From positions 62,001-126,000 of the forward strand of contig CAVRQR010000013.1 of the NCBI GenBank assembly GCA_963723495.1: 64,000 nt of DNA. The letters run 5' to 3'. Origin of the DNA: Gp6-AA40 sp963723495. Its GTDB lineage: Bacteria > Acidobacteriota > Vicinamibacteria > Vicinamibacterales > UBA2999. A program made the translations under genes and the position numbers. The notes under the pieces were generated by a model. That model saw only the letters and a list, made by a program, of their open reading frames with translations, had not been told where the DNA came from and did no database searches. Positions 17,542 to 27,903 of the stretch are shown piece after piece; the first letter of the stretch is position 1; each line of letters begins with the position of its first letter.

Positions 17542-20017
17542 TCACTCAGTGCGCAGCGTCGTGGCGGGGTCGACCTGCGCGGCGCGCCTGGCCGGCAGGT
17601 AACCGGCGAGCATTGCCGTAATCGTCAACGTCAGCACCGCCACACCAAGCATGTATGGGTCGCGTGGGGTCAGGCCGAAAAGGAAGCCTTCCACCAGCTG
17701 CGATGTGAACCAGGCGCCGATGAGTCCCATGGCGAGACCGGCCACGACGATCGTCGCGGCCTGTCGCAGGACGCCACCGAGCACGACCGATCGGGTCGCG
17801 CCGAGCGCCAGCCGAATGCCGATGTCACGTCGCCGGCGCGTGACGTCGTATGAGATCACGCCGTAAAGGCCGACGCACGACAGCAGCAGCGCGAGCGCGC
17901 CAAACGTCGTCGAGAGTGTCGCCAGCAGCCGTTCGCTGAGGAGTGAGGCCGCAATCTGTTCTTCCATCGTGCGGACCCATGACACCGCGACGTCCCGGCT
18001 GAGCGCGCGCACCTCGCCGCGCACCAGCCCGGCGACGATCGCCGGGTCACCACTCGTTCGGATAGCCGCAGTGAGGTCAGCTGGTGGCTCGATGATTTGA
18101 GCGAGCGGCTGGTAGACCATGCGAGGTGGTGTCTCTCTCAACGACTGACGCGCGTCAGCCACGATTCCGACGACGGTGAGTGTTCTGTTCGGGTCGGGCG
18201 TGCGGCCGAAGGCGATCGCGCGTCCGATCGCGTCGGCAGTACCGAAGTATGCGCGCGCGACAGACTCGTTGATGATCGCGACCCGAGTCGACTCGGCGGT
18301 GTCCTGCGAAGTAAACAGGCGCCCGCGAAGCAACGGGATACCAAACGTGCTGAAGTAGTCCGGCGTGACTGTGTTGGCAAAGACCGTGTCGTCAGCGCGG
18401 ACGCCCGGTTGAGGTGTCGGTATGCCCAGGATGCGCCCTTCGAACGCCGTGTCGATGGGGCTCATCGTGGAACAGGATCCCGAGATCACGCCCGGCCTCG
18501 TGCGAATGCGTGCGAGAACATCGATGCAGAGATCGGCGACACGTCCGGCAGGGAAGGCGGTATCACGAGCGTCCAGGGCGAACACGAGCACGTTCCTGGT
18601 GTCGAATCCGCCATCAACGCGCTGCAGGTTCTGCTGGGTTCGCACCAGCAGTGCCGCGCCAAACGTCAGCACCAGGCACAGGGCGAGTTGTCCGGCAACG
18701 AGTGCGTAGCGACTTGGCGATCGAAGCGCCGGCGCCCGCGCCCGCGCTGCCGGTTTTGAGCGCGGGTGCCAGCATGATCCGCGTGGCGGCGAACGCCGGT
18801 GCAAGCCCGAAGACGATGCCGGTCAGCACGGAGAGCCCGGCGGCGAAGAGCAGCACCGTGCCGTCGGGTTGTGCGTTGATCACAATCGGGTTTTGATTCT
18901 CGCGAAACAGCTCGGCGACGAAGCGTGTGCCCCATCCTGCCAGAATCAAACCGATGGCACCGCCGGTGAGGGCGAGTGCGAGGCTTTCAACCAGAAACTG
19001 TTGAACCATGCGACCGCGGCTTGCACCCACCGACATGCGCAAGGCCACCTCTCTGGCCCGCGCGGTGGTGCGCACATACAGCAGGTTGGCCACGTTGACG
19101 CAGGCAATGAGCAGGACGACACCCACCATTCCCATCAGCACGGCGAGCGGCAACTCGTAGTCTCTTCGAAGCCGATCCTGACCTCTGGCCGCCGGAAGCA
19201 GCATTGCTGTTCGAAGCTGGCCATCGCGTGACCGACTGAACCCCTGCGTTTCCGGCTGCGACATGTGGACACGAAACACCGACTGCAACGCGGCTTCCGC
19301 CTGACGAACGTCGACGCCTGGTCTCAGGCGCGCCACCAGCGGCATGCTCGTCCAGCTGTCGAGCCAGGTGAGGAAGTCAGGTTCGTCCTGGATATGAATC
19401 GACAGCGGTAGCGTGATCTCGACCGAGCGGCCCGGGGCCATCCCCTCGAACCCGGGGGCCGTGACGCCGACGATCGTGAGCGAGCGACCACCCACGAGCA
19501 GCGTCTGTCCGATGATGTCGCTCCGCCGGCCGAATCTGCGTGCCCAGTAGCCGTCGCTGATGACCGCAATCGGACTGCTGCCGGGCGCGCGGTCGTCCTC
19601 GGACGTGAACCCTCGTCCACGCGCCATGGGTACACCGACGAGCGCGTGATAGTTACCGCTCACGTACTGTCCGACCACTCGCTCGGCGCCGCTCTCCGAC
19701 GAGATCTTGAAGTTTCGGATATTGAACGCGGTCACGCCGGCGAACACATCGGTGCGCTGGCGCACGCGCTCGAGCCACGGGTAGTTCGAGGCGGTCGTGA
19801 TGTCGTCGCCACCAGGCAGACCGATCGCGACGAAGCGCAACTCGTCGGGCGCAGCCACTGGCAGCGTGCGCAGCATCACCGCCTCGATGAGGCTGTAGAT
19901 CGTCGCGTTGGCACCGATGCCGAGGGCAAGCGTCACGATGGCGGCGGCGGCGAAGCCGGGTGTTCGGCGCAGCGATCGCGCGGCGTAGCGGAGGTCCTGC
20001 CAGACTGGGTCAATCAT
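17542..20017 (-). CDS. ADOP-type ABC permease, one frameshift
   Basis: From ATG 20017 (MIDPVWQDLRYAARSLRRTP) to 17542; about 825 residues if the shift near 18715 is bridged. First helix AIVTLALGIGANATIYSLIE, first MacB-like periplasmic domain, FtsX domain 1 (LIACVNVANLLYVRTTARAR, VALRMSVGASRGRMVQQFLV), then after the shift YALVAGQLALCLVLTFGAAL, second periplasmic domain (FGIPLLRGRLFTSQDTAEST) and FtsX domain 2 (DIGIRLALGATRSVVLGGVL). Ends in ARRAAQVDPATTLRTE. Last of five permease genes in a row on this strand (30327 to 17542). A class B hairpin lies directly upstream and a class A hairpin downstream. Confidence 0.87.
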
Positions 20018-20030
20018 TCCAAATCACACA

Positions 20031-20210
20031 GTTCCATGTTCCGAGTTCCGGGTTCCAGGTCGTGTTCATGGTTCGGTTCGGGGTTCGGAGTTCCGAGTTC
20101 ATGGTTCCGGTTCCGGGTCACGGTTCGGAACTGCGAACAGCGAACCTTGAACCGAGAACTTGAACCCAGTCACACGAACTCGGAACCTGGAACGATGAAT
20201 CTGGAACGTC
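20031..20210. repeat. Class B (GTTCC/GGAAC) inverted repeat, large copy
   Basis: Left half repeats GTTCCGAGTTCCGGGTTCCA-type units, right half repeats GGAAC/GAACC units (CGAACCTTGAACCGAGAACT). The two halves are degenerate complements, so a long imperfect hairpin can form. It fills the gap between two permease genes. Confidence 0.7.
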
Positions 20211-20220
20211 ATCATCGCCC

Positions 20221-22666
20221 TCAGTCATGTCTCAACGCTCGAGTCGGGTCGACGTGGGCGGCTCGCCGCGCAGGGAGCATCGCGGCAACGAGGCACACAG
20301 ACGCCATCATCAGGGGCGCCAGGGTCAGCACCACTGGGTCGCCAGGTGTGACGAAGTCGAACGCCGGGCTCGCCAATAGCGGCGTCAGCCACATGGCGAG
20401 ACCCAGACCCAGCGCGAGACCTGGCGCGATGAGAAGCATCGCATGTGTCAGGACCATGCGGAGCACTCGAGGCGGTGAGGCGCCGACAGCCATCCGAATC
20501 CCGATCTCGTGTGTCCGACTCGAAAAGAGGAAGGAGACGACAGCGAAGAGGCCGACGCAGGCCAGCACGAGCGCGAGCACACCGAGAGCCGTCATGATCT
20601 GAGAGATCATGCGAGAGGGCAGCAGAGCCCGGGACTGATACAAGTCCTCCATCGTCCGCAGGTCATAGAGCGGCACCGTCGAGTTGACACTGGCGGCAGC
20701 GGTTCGTACCGAAGCGGCCAGCGCGATCGGGGACGCGTCATCTGCAGCCAGGACGACCATCGTCATCGGTCCGGGTCGTGCCTGTGAGAACGGGCGATAG
20801 ATGAACGGCTGGGGGCTCTCGCCCAGTTGCCAGTATTTTCCGTCTTTCGCGACGCCAACGACCTCGAGCGTCAGCGTTTCCGGTCCATTCGGTCCCGGCA
20901 CGTCAGGGACGCGAATCACCTTGCCGATGGGGTTTTCGTCAGCCCAGTAGCGATTGGCCAGCGTCTCGTTCACGATCGCGACTCGTGGGCTGGTTGGCGT
21001 GTCGGATTCGCCGAAGGGACCGACCACGCACGATCGGGACTCGCATGACGTCCCAATAGCCTCGGTCGACCACCGTCTCGGCGACTGAGATGCGATCCTG
21101 CCCGTCAGGCAGGAGGGCGCCGTCGATCGTGATACCAAGCGAACCGTTGGTGACGCCGAGTGGAACGTAGCGCGTGAGTCCCACCGCGGCGACGCCGGGT
21201 TGTGCCCGCATCTCCTCGACGAGCCGCTCGTAGAAAGTGCGCATCTGGTCCGGTTCGATCTGGACGAGGCGAGGATTGAAGGAGGCAAGCAGGACGCGAT
21301 CGCTCCGGAATCCCGGGTCCACTTGCTGGGCCGCGACGGAGGCGCGGACCATCAGGCCGGCGCAGACAAGCACCAACACCGAAATCGCGACCTGCAGCAC
21401 CACGAGTCCGTTACGCAGCGACAGCGAGTGGGTCAGTGGCTCCGGCTTCCGCTTGAGCACCGTGTTCAGGCTGGCGGCCGAGGATGTTTTCAGTGCGGGG
21501 ACCAATCCAAACAGAAGTGCCGAGAGAATCGTCGTCAATGCAGTGAAGGCCAGCACTCGGCCGTCGAGACGCAGATCGATCCAGAGCGGCAGCGCACTTG
21601 GAATGATCACCACTCGAGAGAGATAAGCGAGCACCCAGCCAGCGATGATGACGCCGGCGGCGCCCCCGGCAATGGCGAGCAGCGCGCTTTCAGTCAGCAA
21701 CTGGCGGACAAGGTGCCCGCGCGTCGCACCAAGGGATATTCGGAGCGCGAGATCGCGTACCCGTGCGCTGCTTTTCGACAGCACGAGGTTGGCGACGTTT
21801 GCGCAGGCGAGCAGCAGCACCAGACCGACGAGCACGAGGATGACAATCGCTCCCTCGGCTCCGCCAGAGTCGAGCCGGGCCCGCGCGGTGAGCTCGGGAA
21901 GGATCACGGCCGCTCGTCCATCATTCGAGTCCGGATAGACGCGCGCGAGATCCGCCGCGAGCGTTGAGAACTCATCTGTCGCTTGCGTCGTCGTGACACC
22001 GGAGGGAAGGCGGCCCAGGACGGTCAGCATCCGATTCGTCCGGTCGGTCAGAACATCGGGTGGGAAAGCCGGATACACACTTCGCATCGCCGAGAGTGGA
22101 ATGAAGATGTCCGGGTGGAAATAGAGCTCCGTTCCGGCGAAGCGCTCCGGCGCGACACCGACGATCGTGAAAGAGGCTCCCGAGAGGAGAATCTGGCGTC
22201 CGACGACCTCCGGCCTCTGCTGGAAATCGCGCGTCCACAGTCGGTGACTGATGACCGCGACGGTCGAGGCGGCCGCGTCTTCCTGTGGGAGGAATCCTCG
22301 ACCGACGACCGGCTCGACGCCAAGCACCGAGAAGAAATTGGCGCTGACGACCCAGCCACCGAGGTATTTTGCCGGCTCACGCGGACTGGTCGCGAGGGCG
22401 AAGTCTCCGGTTTCGTACGCGACGAGCCCGGTCAGCGTCTTCGTCTCGGATCGCATGTCGAGGTAGTCGGGGTAAGAGACCTCGCCAAGGGGGGTGTCCT
22501 TGGAGCTCGTGAAGACTCTGACGATCTCACTCGGACGCGGCACATCAGGTGGGCGCAGTGCCGTGGCGTCGGCAAAGCTGAACATCGCCGTGTTCGCCCC
22601 GATGCCGAGCGCGAGGGTCAACACCGCGGCCGCCGTGAATTGCGGCGTTCGCCGGAACGATCGCAA
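20221..22666 (-). CDS. ADOP-type ABC permease (type Y), one frameshift, weak start
   Basis: Reads MRSFRRTPQFTAAAVLTLAL from a TTG at 22666; in frame upstream are only about 10 more codons (DLGHDLKFA) before a stop, so the normal start is missing at the junction with the previous permease. Domains: first helix with ALGIGANTAMFSFADA, periplasmic domain (SYPDYLDMRSETKTLTGLVA), FtsX 1 (LLACANVANLVLSKSSARVR), second half after a shift around 21000-21050 (PRVAIVNETLANRYWADENP, HEIGIRMAVGASPPRVLRMV), ending ARRAAHVDPTRALRHD. Sequence is closest to the permeases at 25281 and 35906, which I call type Y. Confidence 0.85.
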
Positions 22667-22689
22667 GGCGAACTTGAGGTCGTGGCCGA

Positions 22690-25127
22690 GGTCTCTTCAG
22701 TTGTCTCAACGCCACCAGCGGATCGATGCGCGCGGCTCGACGCGCCGGCACGCAGCTCGCGATGAGTGCGACGACCGCGATCGCGACGGCCACGCCAAGG
22801 TAGTTCGTCGGGTCGCGGACATCGATAACGGTGAAGACTCCGGACGTGGCATAAACCAGCGCGGCCGCTGCAGGCGCGCCGAGGATTCCGCCACCGACCA
22901 CCGGTTGCGCGGCCTGCTGCATCACCATACGAAGCATGTCGCCGGGCCTTGCCCCGAGCGCCATCCGCACGCCGATCTCGCGCGTTCGCTGGGCGACCAT
23001 GTAGGACACGACGCCGTAAATGCCCACTCCAGCCAGGCAGAGTGCGACGACCGCGATCGCTCCCAGCAAGCCGGCCAACGTGTAGGTGCTCGCCAGGTCG
23101 TTGAACAGGACCTGTTCCATTGACGCAACGTCGAAGATCGGTTCGTTGGGTTCGAGTGCGGCGGCCTGCGCCCGAATCGCCTGCACGCTCCCGAGCGGAT
23201 CGATCCCGTCCGTGCGGACGACGACGGCCATGGCCCGCTCAGGCCTCCACGCCGACGGCACGTATACCTGGGGCGTCGTTCGCTGGTCGATCTCTGACGT
23301 CCGCACGTTGGCCACGATACCGACGACGCGCAGCGGCATGTTCGGCATGCCGGGCGAGACGATCGTCGCGCGCGATCCGATCGGGTCGCGGCCCGGCCAG
23401 AAGAGGCGAGCGGCGTCTTCACTGATGACAGCGACATTCGAGCCCTCACCAGCAAAGTCCGAATCGTTGAAGCCACGACCTCCTCGTACCGGGACCCGCA
23501 GCGTCTCGAAATAGCCGCGACTCACGGTCGCAAGGGCGGTGAAGGGCAGCGCCTCCTCCTCGACTGGCGGTGTCCCCTCGACCTTGATCCGCGCGCTCAA
23601 CCCGCGGTCCGCCACGGGAAGTCGGTCGATCGTTCCCGTCGATACGACACCAGGAAGACCATCGATACGAGCCAGCAGGGCACGATAGAACTGCGTGATC
23701 CTCTCGGCATCCGCATATCTCGTCTCAGGAAGATCGACACGAAACGTCAACACGCCTCGCGGGTCGAAACCGGTTTCCATCGTCCTGAAGTTCCACGCGG
23801 TTCGCGCGAACAATGCGATCTGAACGAGAAGGACGACGGCCAATCCGACCTGCACGGCGACGAGCGCGCGGCGGATCCGGTGGGTCGAGCCGCCACCGAC
23901 GGCTCGCCCGCCATCCTTCAGGTCTGCCGGATTGGGACGCCAGGACTGGAGCGCTGGAATGATCGCGAAGCCGAGCGGCAGGATGAATGCGGTCACGATG
24001 CCCGCCGCGGCGACGCGCCAGTTCAGCGTGGCGTCGCCAAACAGCCGCGCCTGCGGCCCCGCAAGCCACTTGAGAGTCGCAAGCCCCCATCCCCCGATGA
24101 CGATGCCTGCTGCACCAGCTGCCAGCGAGATCAGCAGGCTTTCGACGGCGATCTGTTTCACATGGTGAACACGCTGCGCGCCCAGTGCTGTTCTCACTGA
24201 CAGCTCCCGCTGCCGGCCACTCGCTCGCGCCAGCACGACGTTCGACACGTTGGCGCAGGCCATGGCCACAACGAGTCCGGCGATGAGCGCGAGCAGGAAG
24301 AGCAGAAACTGGATCCCGCCGCCGCCGACCTGCTCGATGAGCGGGCGGACGACGACTCCGGTCTGTGCGTTCGTGTTTGGGTATTGCGCCCGGAGGCGAT
24401 TGGCGATGCTCGACAGGTCGGCTTCCGCCTGTTCCCGGGTTACGCCAGGTTTGAGCCGTGCGGTGACGAAGAGGCGCCGTTCGTCACGCGCCTCTCGTGC
24501 GGCGTCGAGCGGCAGCGCCACGAACAACTCCGTGTCAGTGAAGATGCCCACGCGCGTTTCGTGAGGGAGTACACCGACGAGCGTATGAGCCGTCCCATCG
24601 AGCAGCATGGTCGTTCCCACGACTGAGGGGTCCGAAGCAAACTGCTCCTGCCAATACCGGTGGCTCAAGAGCGCGACCGGAGTTGCGCCAATCAGACCGT
24701 CGTCGCGTCGGAATACCCGCCCCATCGCCGGCGAGATACCCCAGAGCGACCACATCTCTGCCGTCGTACGCACGAGAGAGACTCGCACCGGCGCGTCACG
24801 TCCGGTCAGGGTTGCCGTGCCGTATCGGAAGGCACCGAACTGCTCGACGGTCGTGGCCTGGTCGATCCAATCGGCGAGGTCGGGTATGGATGTGCCCGTC
24901 ATCGCCAGGCTGCCCGACATGCCCGACTGCGCCTGGCTCGGCCGCGGATCGGTCGACGCGACGAAGACGAGCCGCTCCGTGTCTACCGCGGGGATTGCAC
25001 GCCAGACAGCGTCGATCGTGCTCGCGATGATCGTCGTCGCGCCGATGGCGATCGCCAGCGTCATCATGATCACGACGCTTGGTCCTGGCGTCTTCATGAT
25101 TGTCCGCAGGGAGTGACGAAAGACCAT
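22690..25127 (-). CDS. ADOP-type ABC permease (type X)
   Basis: Starts at ATG 25127 (MVFRHSLRTIMKTPGPSVVI); the open frame beyond this translates a class A repeat. About 810 residues. Unlike most ADOPs the first helix lacks ALGIGAN and reads TLAIAIGATTIIASTIDAVW; the permease at 27904 shares this (type X). FtsX 1: MACANVSNVVLARASGRQRE; second half: RTAWNFRTMETGFDPRGVLT, TREIGVRMALGARPGDMLRM. The family end ARRAARIDPLVALRQL falls at about 22698, but the frame has no stop there and runs on to 22545 inside the next permease. The two genes appear fused or a stop was lost by a one-base shift. Confidence 0.86.
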
Positions 25128-25131
25128 TGTT

Positions 25132-25273
25132 GATTTACCGATCTTTGATTGGTGATTCGTTGTTGATTGTTGATTTGTGATTCTTGATTTATTGGTGATT
25201 GAGTTCTTCCAATCACCAATCAACAATCTCCAATCAACAACCAATCAATAATCAACAATCCTCAAATCTGAAA
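25132..25273. repeat. Class A AT-rich inverted repeat, copy 2
   Basis: Left arm 25141-25200 (starting ATCTTTGATTGGTGATTCGT), loop GAGTTCTTCC at 25201-25210, right arm 25211-25260 starting AATCACCAATCAACAATC. The ten bases on each side of the loop are exact complements; the rest is degenerate. It fills the gap between two permeases. Confidence 0.75.
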
Positions 25274-25280
25274 TGCTCTT

Positions 25281-27755
25281 TCATTCCTGTCTCAACGCCA
25301 GCAGCGGATCGATGCGAGCCGCACGTCGCGCCGGGAAGTACGCGGCGAAGAGCGTGACAGCGACGAGCAGCGGCACCACCAACAGATAGGTCGCCGCGTC
25401 GATGGCGCCTGCGGCTGGGAAGATTGCGCGCAGGACGTTCCCTGCGGCGAGGCTTCCGATCACACCGAGTGCGACGCCGGAGGCTGACAGCACGAGTCCA
25501 TGGCGGAGCACCATTCGCTGAACCGACGATGCCTGCGCCCCTACCGCCATTCGAATTCCGATCTCGCGCGTTCGCCGCGCCACCGCATACGCGACCAGGC
25601 CGTAGAGGCCCACCAGCGCCAGCACGAGCCCCAGCAGCCCCATTCCGCCTGTGACTGCGATCAGGGTCCTGACGATGCCGGTGGCGTTGCCGAAGTAGAA
25701 ATCCTCCATCGTCCGCACGCTCGTGATCGGCATGTTCGGATCGATCTCCTGGACGATGGAACGAAGCGCCGGAGCAACGGAAGCCGAAGCACCGCTCAAG
25801 GCGATGACCAGCGTGCTGCGCACCCCGATATCCTGGCGTTGCGCAAGGTACATCCACGGCGTAGGGGCCTCTCCGATCCAGTTGTACTTGCTGTTGGATG
25901 TGACCCCAACGACCTCAGCCCAGGGTTGCCCCTCGCGGCTGACGAGACGAACTCGTTTGCCGATCGCGTTCTGACCGGGCCAGTAGCGGGCGGCCATCGC
26001 CTGGTTGACCAGCGCGACGCGCGGTGTGTTCGCCGTGTCGCTGGTCTGAATGCCGCGGCCGGCAACGAGGGGAATCGACATCGCGTCGAGATAGCCTTCG
26101 TCGATACGAGACGAGAGCACGATCACGTTCTCTGTGCCGGGCGGGAGCTGAAAGCCGTCGGGGACGATGGACACCGGGTCGCGATAGTCCTGGTTGAGAG
26201 GCATCACGGATGACATGCCGACCGATGTGACGCCAGGGAGGGCGCGCGCCCGATCCTTGATCTGGGTGTAGAACGACTCGGTCCGCGCCGCGTCGTAACG
26301 CGCCAGGCTCGGTTCGAAGCTCGCGAGGAGCATTTGCTCCGTGCGGAATCCCGGTCGACTGAGTTCGGCCTCAAAGGCGCGAAAGAGAAAGACGGTGACG
26401 GTGAGCAGCATCAACGAGAGCGCAACTTGCCCCGCGACGAGTCCATTGCGGCCCCACAGGCGTGACTGCCGCTGGAGGCTGCCACGTCCGTGTCGTAATG
26501 CCTGAGCCAGATCGGCGGTGTGCGTGGCGCGCCACGCCGGAACCAGGCTCGAAAGCAGCGCGCTCAGCGCCGCCAGTACGATCCCGACCACGATGACGCG
26601 CCGATCCAGCTCGAACGTCAGACGAACGCCGATGTCGCTGACCAAAGGCAATCGCTGGAAGAACGCTACCCCGCCGTAGCCGAGCGCAAGGCCCGCTGCC
26701 GCGCCTCCGGCCGCGAGGAGGAAGCTCTCGGTGATCAATTGCCGCGTCACGCGCAGACGCCCCCCACCGATCGCCAGCCGCAAAGCCAGCTCCCGCTCGC
26801 GAACTGGCGCGCGGCTCATCAAGAGACCCGCGACATTGGCGCATGCCACCAGCAGCACGGCGAAGGCCAGCGTCATGAGCATGAACGCCGTTGGCGCCGA
26901 TTGGCCGCGTTCTTCCAGGCGGGCATCGAACGCCGTCCGCACCAGCAAACCGTAGTTGCGATTCGTATCCGGATACGACTCCTCGAGCGCGCGCGCGATG
27001 AGACTCGTCTCTTCTCGCGCCTGTTCGAGCGAGACGCCCGGCTTGAGCCGGCCACGAACATCGAGAGCGCGCACCTGTCGCCGCTGGAGCACCTCCGGCG
27101 GTGACCCGGGCAGTCGCGGCGACATGGCGATGGGAACGTAGTAGGCCGGCGGAAGGGCAAGATGCATCCCCGAGAAGCTCGCCGGCGCGACACCAATGAC
27201 CGTGAAGTCGAGTCCCGCGAGGCGAATCTGCCTGCCCACGACCTCGGGATCCGCTCCAAACTGATCGGCCCATGTCTCGTGTGCGAGCACGATGACCGCG
27301 TCTCGCCCGGGTACCTGATCTTCATCCGGCCGGAAGAAGCGGCCCAGCGCCGGCTGCAGCTGGAGCACGTCGAAGAAGTTGCCGCTGACGACGAGCCCCA
27401 GTCTGCTCTGAGCCGGTTGCTCGCGACTCGTGGCAAAGCTGGCAACCTCGACTCGGTAGGCGAGCAGTCCGTCGAAGCTTTGCGCGCGGTCGCGCAGGTC
27501 GCGGTAGTCGGGGTAGGACAGGAGGCGGGTGGAGGCGAAGCTCTCGGCGCGCGGTGCGATGGCGCTGACTGCCACGATCTCGCCCGCCCGCGGCACCTGC
27601 AGCGGGCGCAGCACGAGGCCGTCGGCCAGGCTGAACATCGCCGCGTTGGCACCCACACCGATCGCGATCGAGGCGACGGCGACGAGCGTGAAGCCGGGGT
27701 TCTTCACCAGCATCCGCGTACCGTGTTTCAGATCCTGGAGAAATCCGTCAATCAT
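25281..27755 (-). CDS. ADOP-type ABC permease (type Y)
   Basis: Intact, 824 residues from ATG 27755 (MIDGFLQDLKHGTRMLVKNP); sequence beyond the ATG is translated repeat. First helix AVASIAIGVGANAAMFSLAD, periplasmic domain (LSYPDYRDLRDRAQSFDGLL), FtsX 1 (LVACANVAGLLMSRAPVRER, LALRLAIGGGRLRVTRQLIT), second half with SLARYDAARTESFYTQIKDR and IGKRVRLVSREGQPWAEVVG, FtsX 2 (REIGIRMAVGAQASSVQRMV), end ARRAARIDPLLALRQE. Clear paralogue of the permease at 35906 (shared RELALRLA, FELDRRV, SLVPAWRAT/SVLPAWRAT blocks). Preceded and followed by type X permeases and class A hairpins. Confidence 0.9.
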   Translation of the reverse strand: MIDGFLQDLKHGTRMLVKNPGFTLVAVASIAIGVGANAAMFSLADGLVLRPLQVPRAGEIVAVSAIAPRAESFASTRLLSYPDYRDLRDRAQSFDGLLAYRVEVASFATSREQPAQSRLGLVVSGNFFDVLQLQPALGRFFRPDEDQVPGRDAVIVLAHETWADQFGADPEVVGRQIRLAGLDFTVIGVAPASFSGMHLALPPAYYVPIAMSPRLPGSPPEVLQRRQVRALDVRGRLKPGVSLEQAREETSLIARALEESYPDTNRNYGLLVRTAFDARLEERGQSAPTAFMLMTLAFAVLLVACANVAGLLMSRAPVRERELALRLAIGGGRLRVTRQLITESFLLAAGGAAAGLALGYGGVAFFQRLPLVSDIGVRLTFELDRRVIVVGIVLAALSALLSSLVPAWRATHTADLAQALRHGRGSLQRQSRLWGRNGLVAGQVALSLMLLTVTVFLFRAFEAELSRPGFRTEQMLLASFEPSLARYDAARTESFYTQIKDRARALPGVTSVGMSSVMPLNQDYRDPVSIVPDGFQLPPGTENVIVLSSRIDEGYLDAMSIPLVAGRGIQTSDTANTPRVALVNQAMAARYWPGQNAIGKRVRLVSREGQPWAEVVGVTSNSKYNWIGEAPTPWMYLAQRQDIGVRSTLVIALSGASASVAPALRSIVQEIDPNMPITSVRTMEDFYFGNATGIVRTLIAVTGGMGLLGLVLALVGLYGLVAYAVARRTREIGIRMAVGAQASSVQRMVLRHGLVLSASGVALGVIGSLAAGNVLRAIFPAAGAIDAATYLLVVPLLVAVTLFAAYFPARRAARIDPLLALRQE

Positions 27756-27763
27756 TGTCGATC

Positions 27764-27903
27764 TCTCGATCTTTGATTGTTGATTCGTTGTTGACTGTTG
27801 ATTTGCGATTTTTGATTTGGTGGACGATTCAATCGCTCGAATAAAACAACAATCACCAATCACCAACGAATCGAAAATCAATAATCCGCGAATCACAAAT
27901 GCA
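27764..27903. repeat. Class A AT-rich inverted repeat, copy 3
   Basis: Left arm about 27768-27830 (GATCTTTGATTGTTGATTCG), centre near 27835, right arm 27846-27900 (CAACAATCACCAATCACCAA). The left terminus matches those of copies 2 and 4. Located between two permeases. Confidence 0.75.

Noticed and set aside
22545..22697. The last 50 residues of the type X permease frame and the same bases of the next permease as a programmed fusion
   Set aside because: The translated tail (RPRPRPQVRLAIVPANAA) is unlike any permease and the next gene reads this DNA in another frame. A lost stop is simpler.
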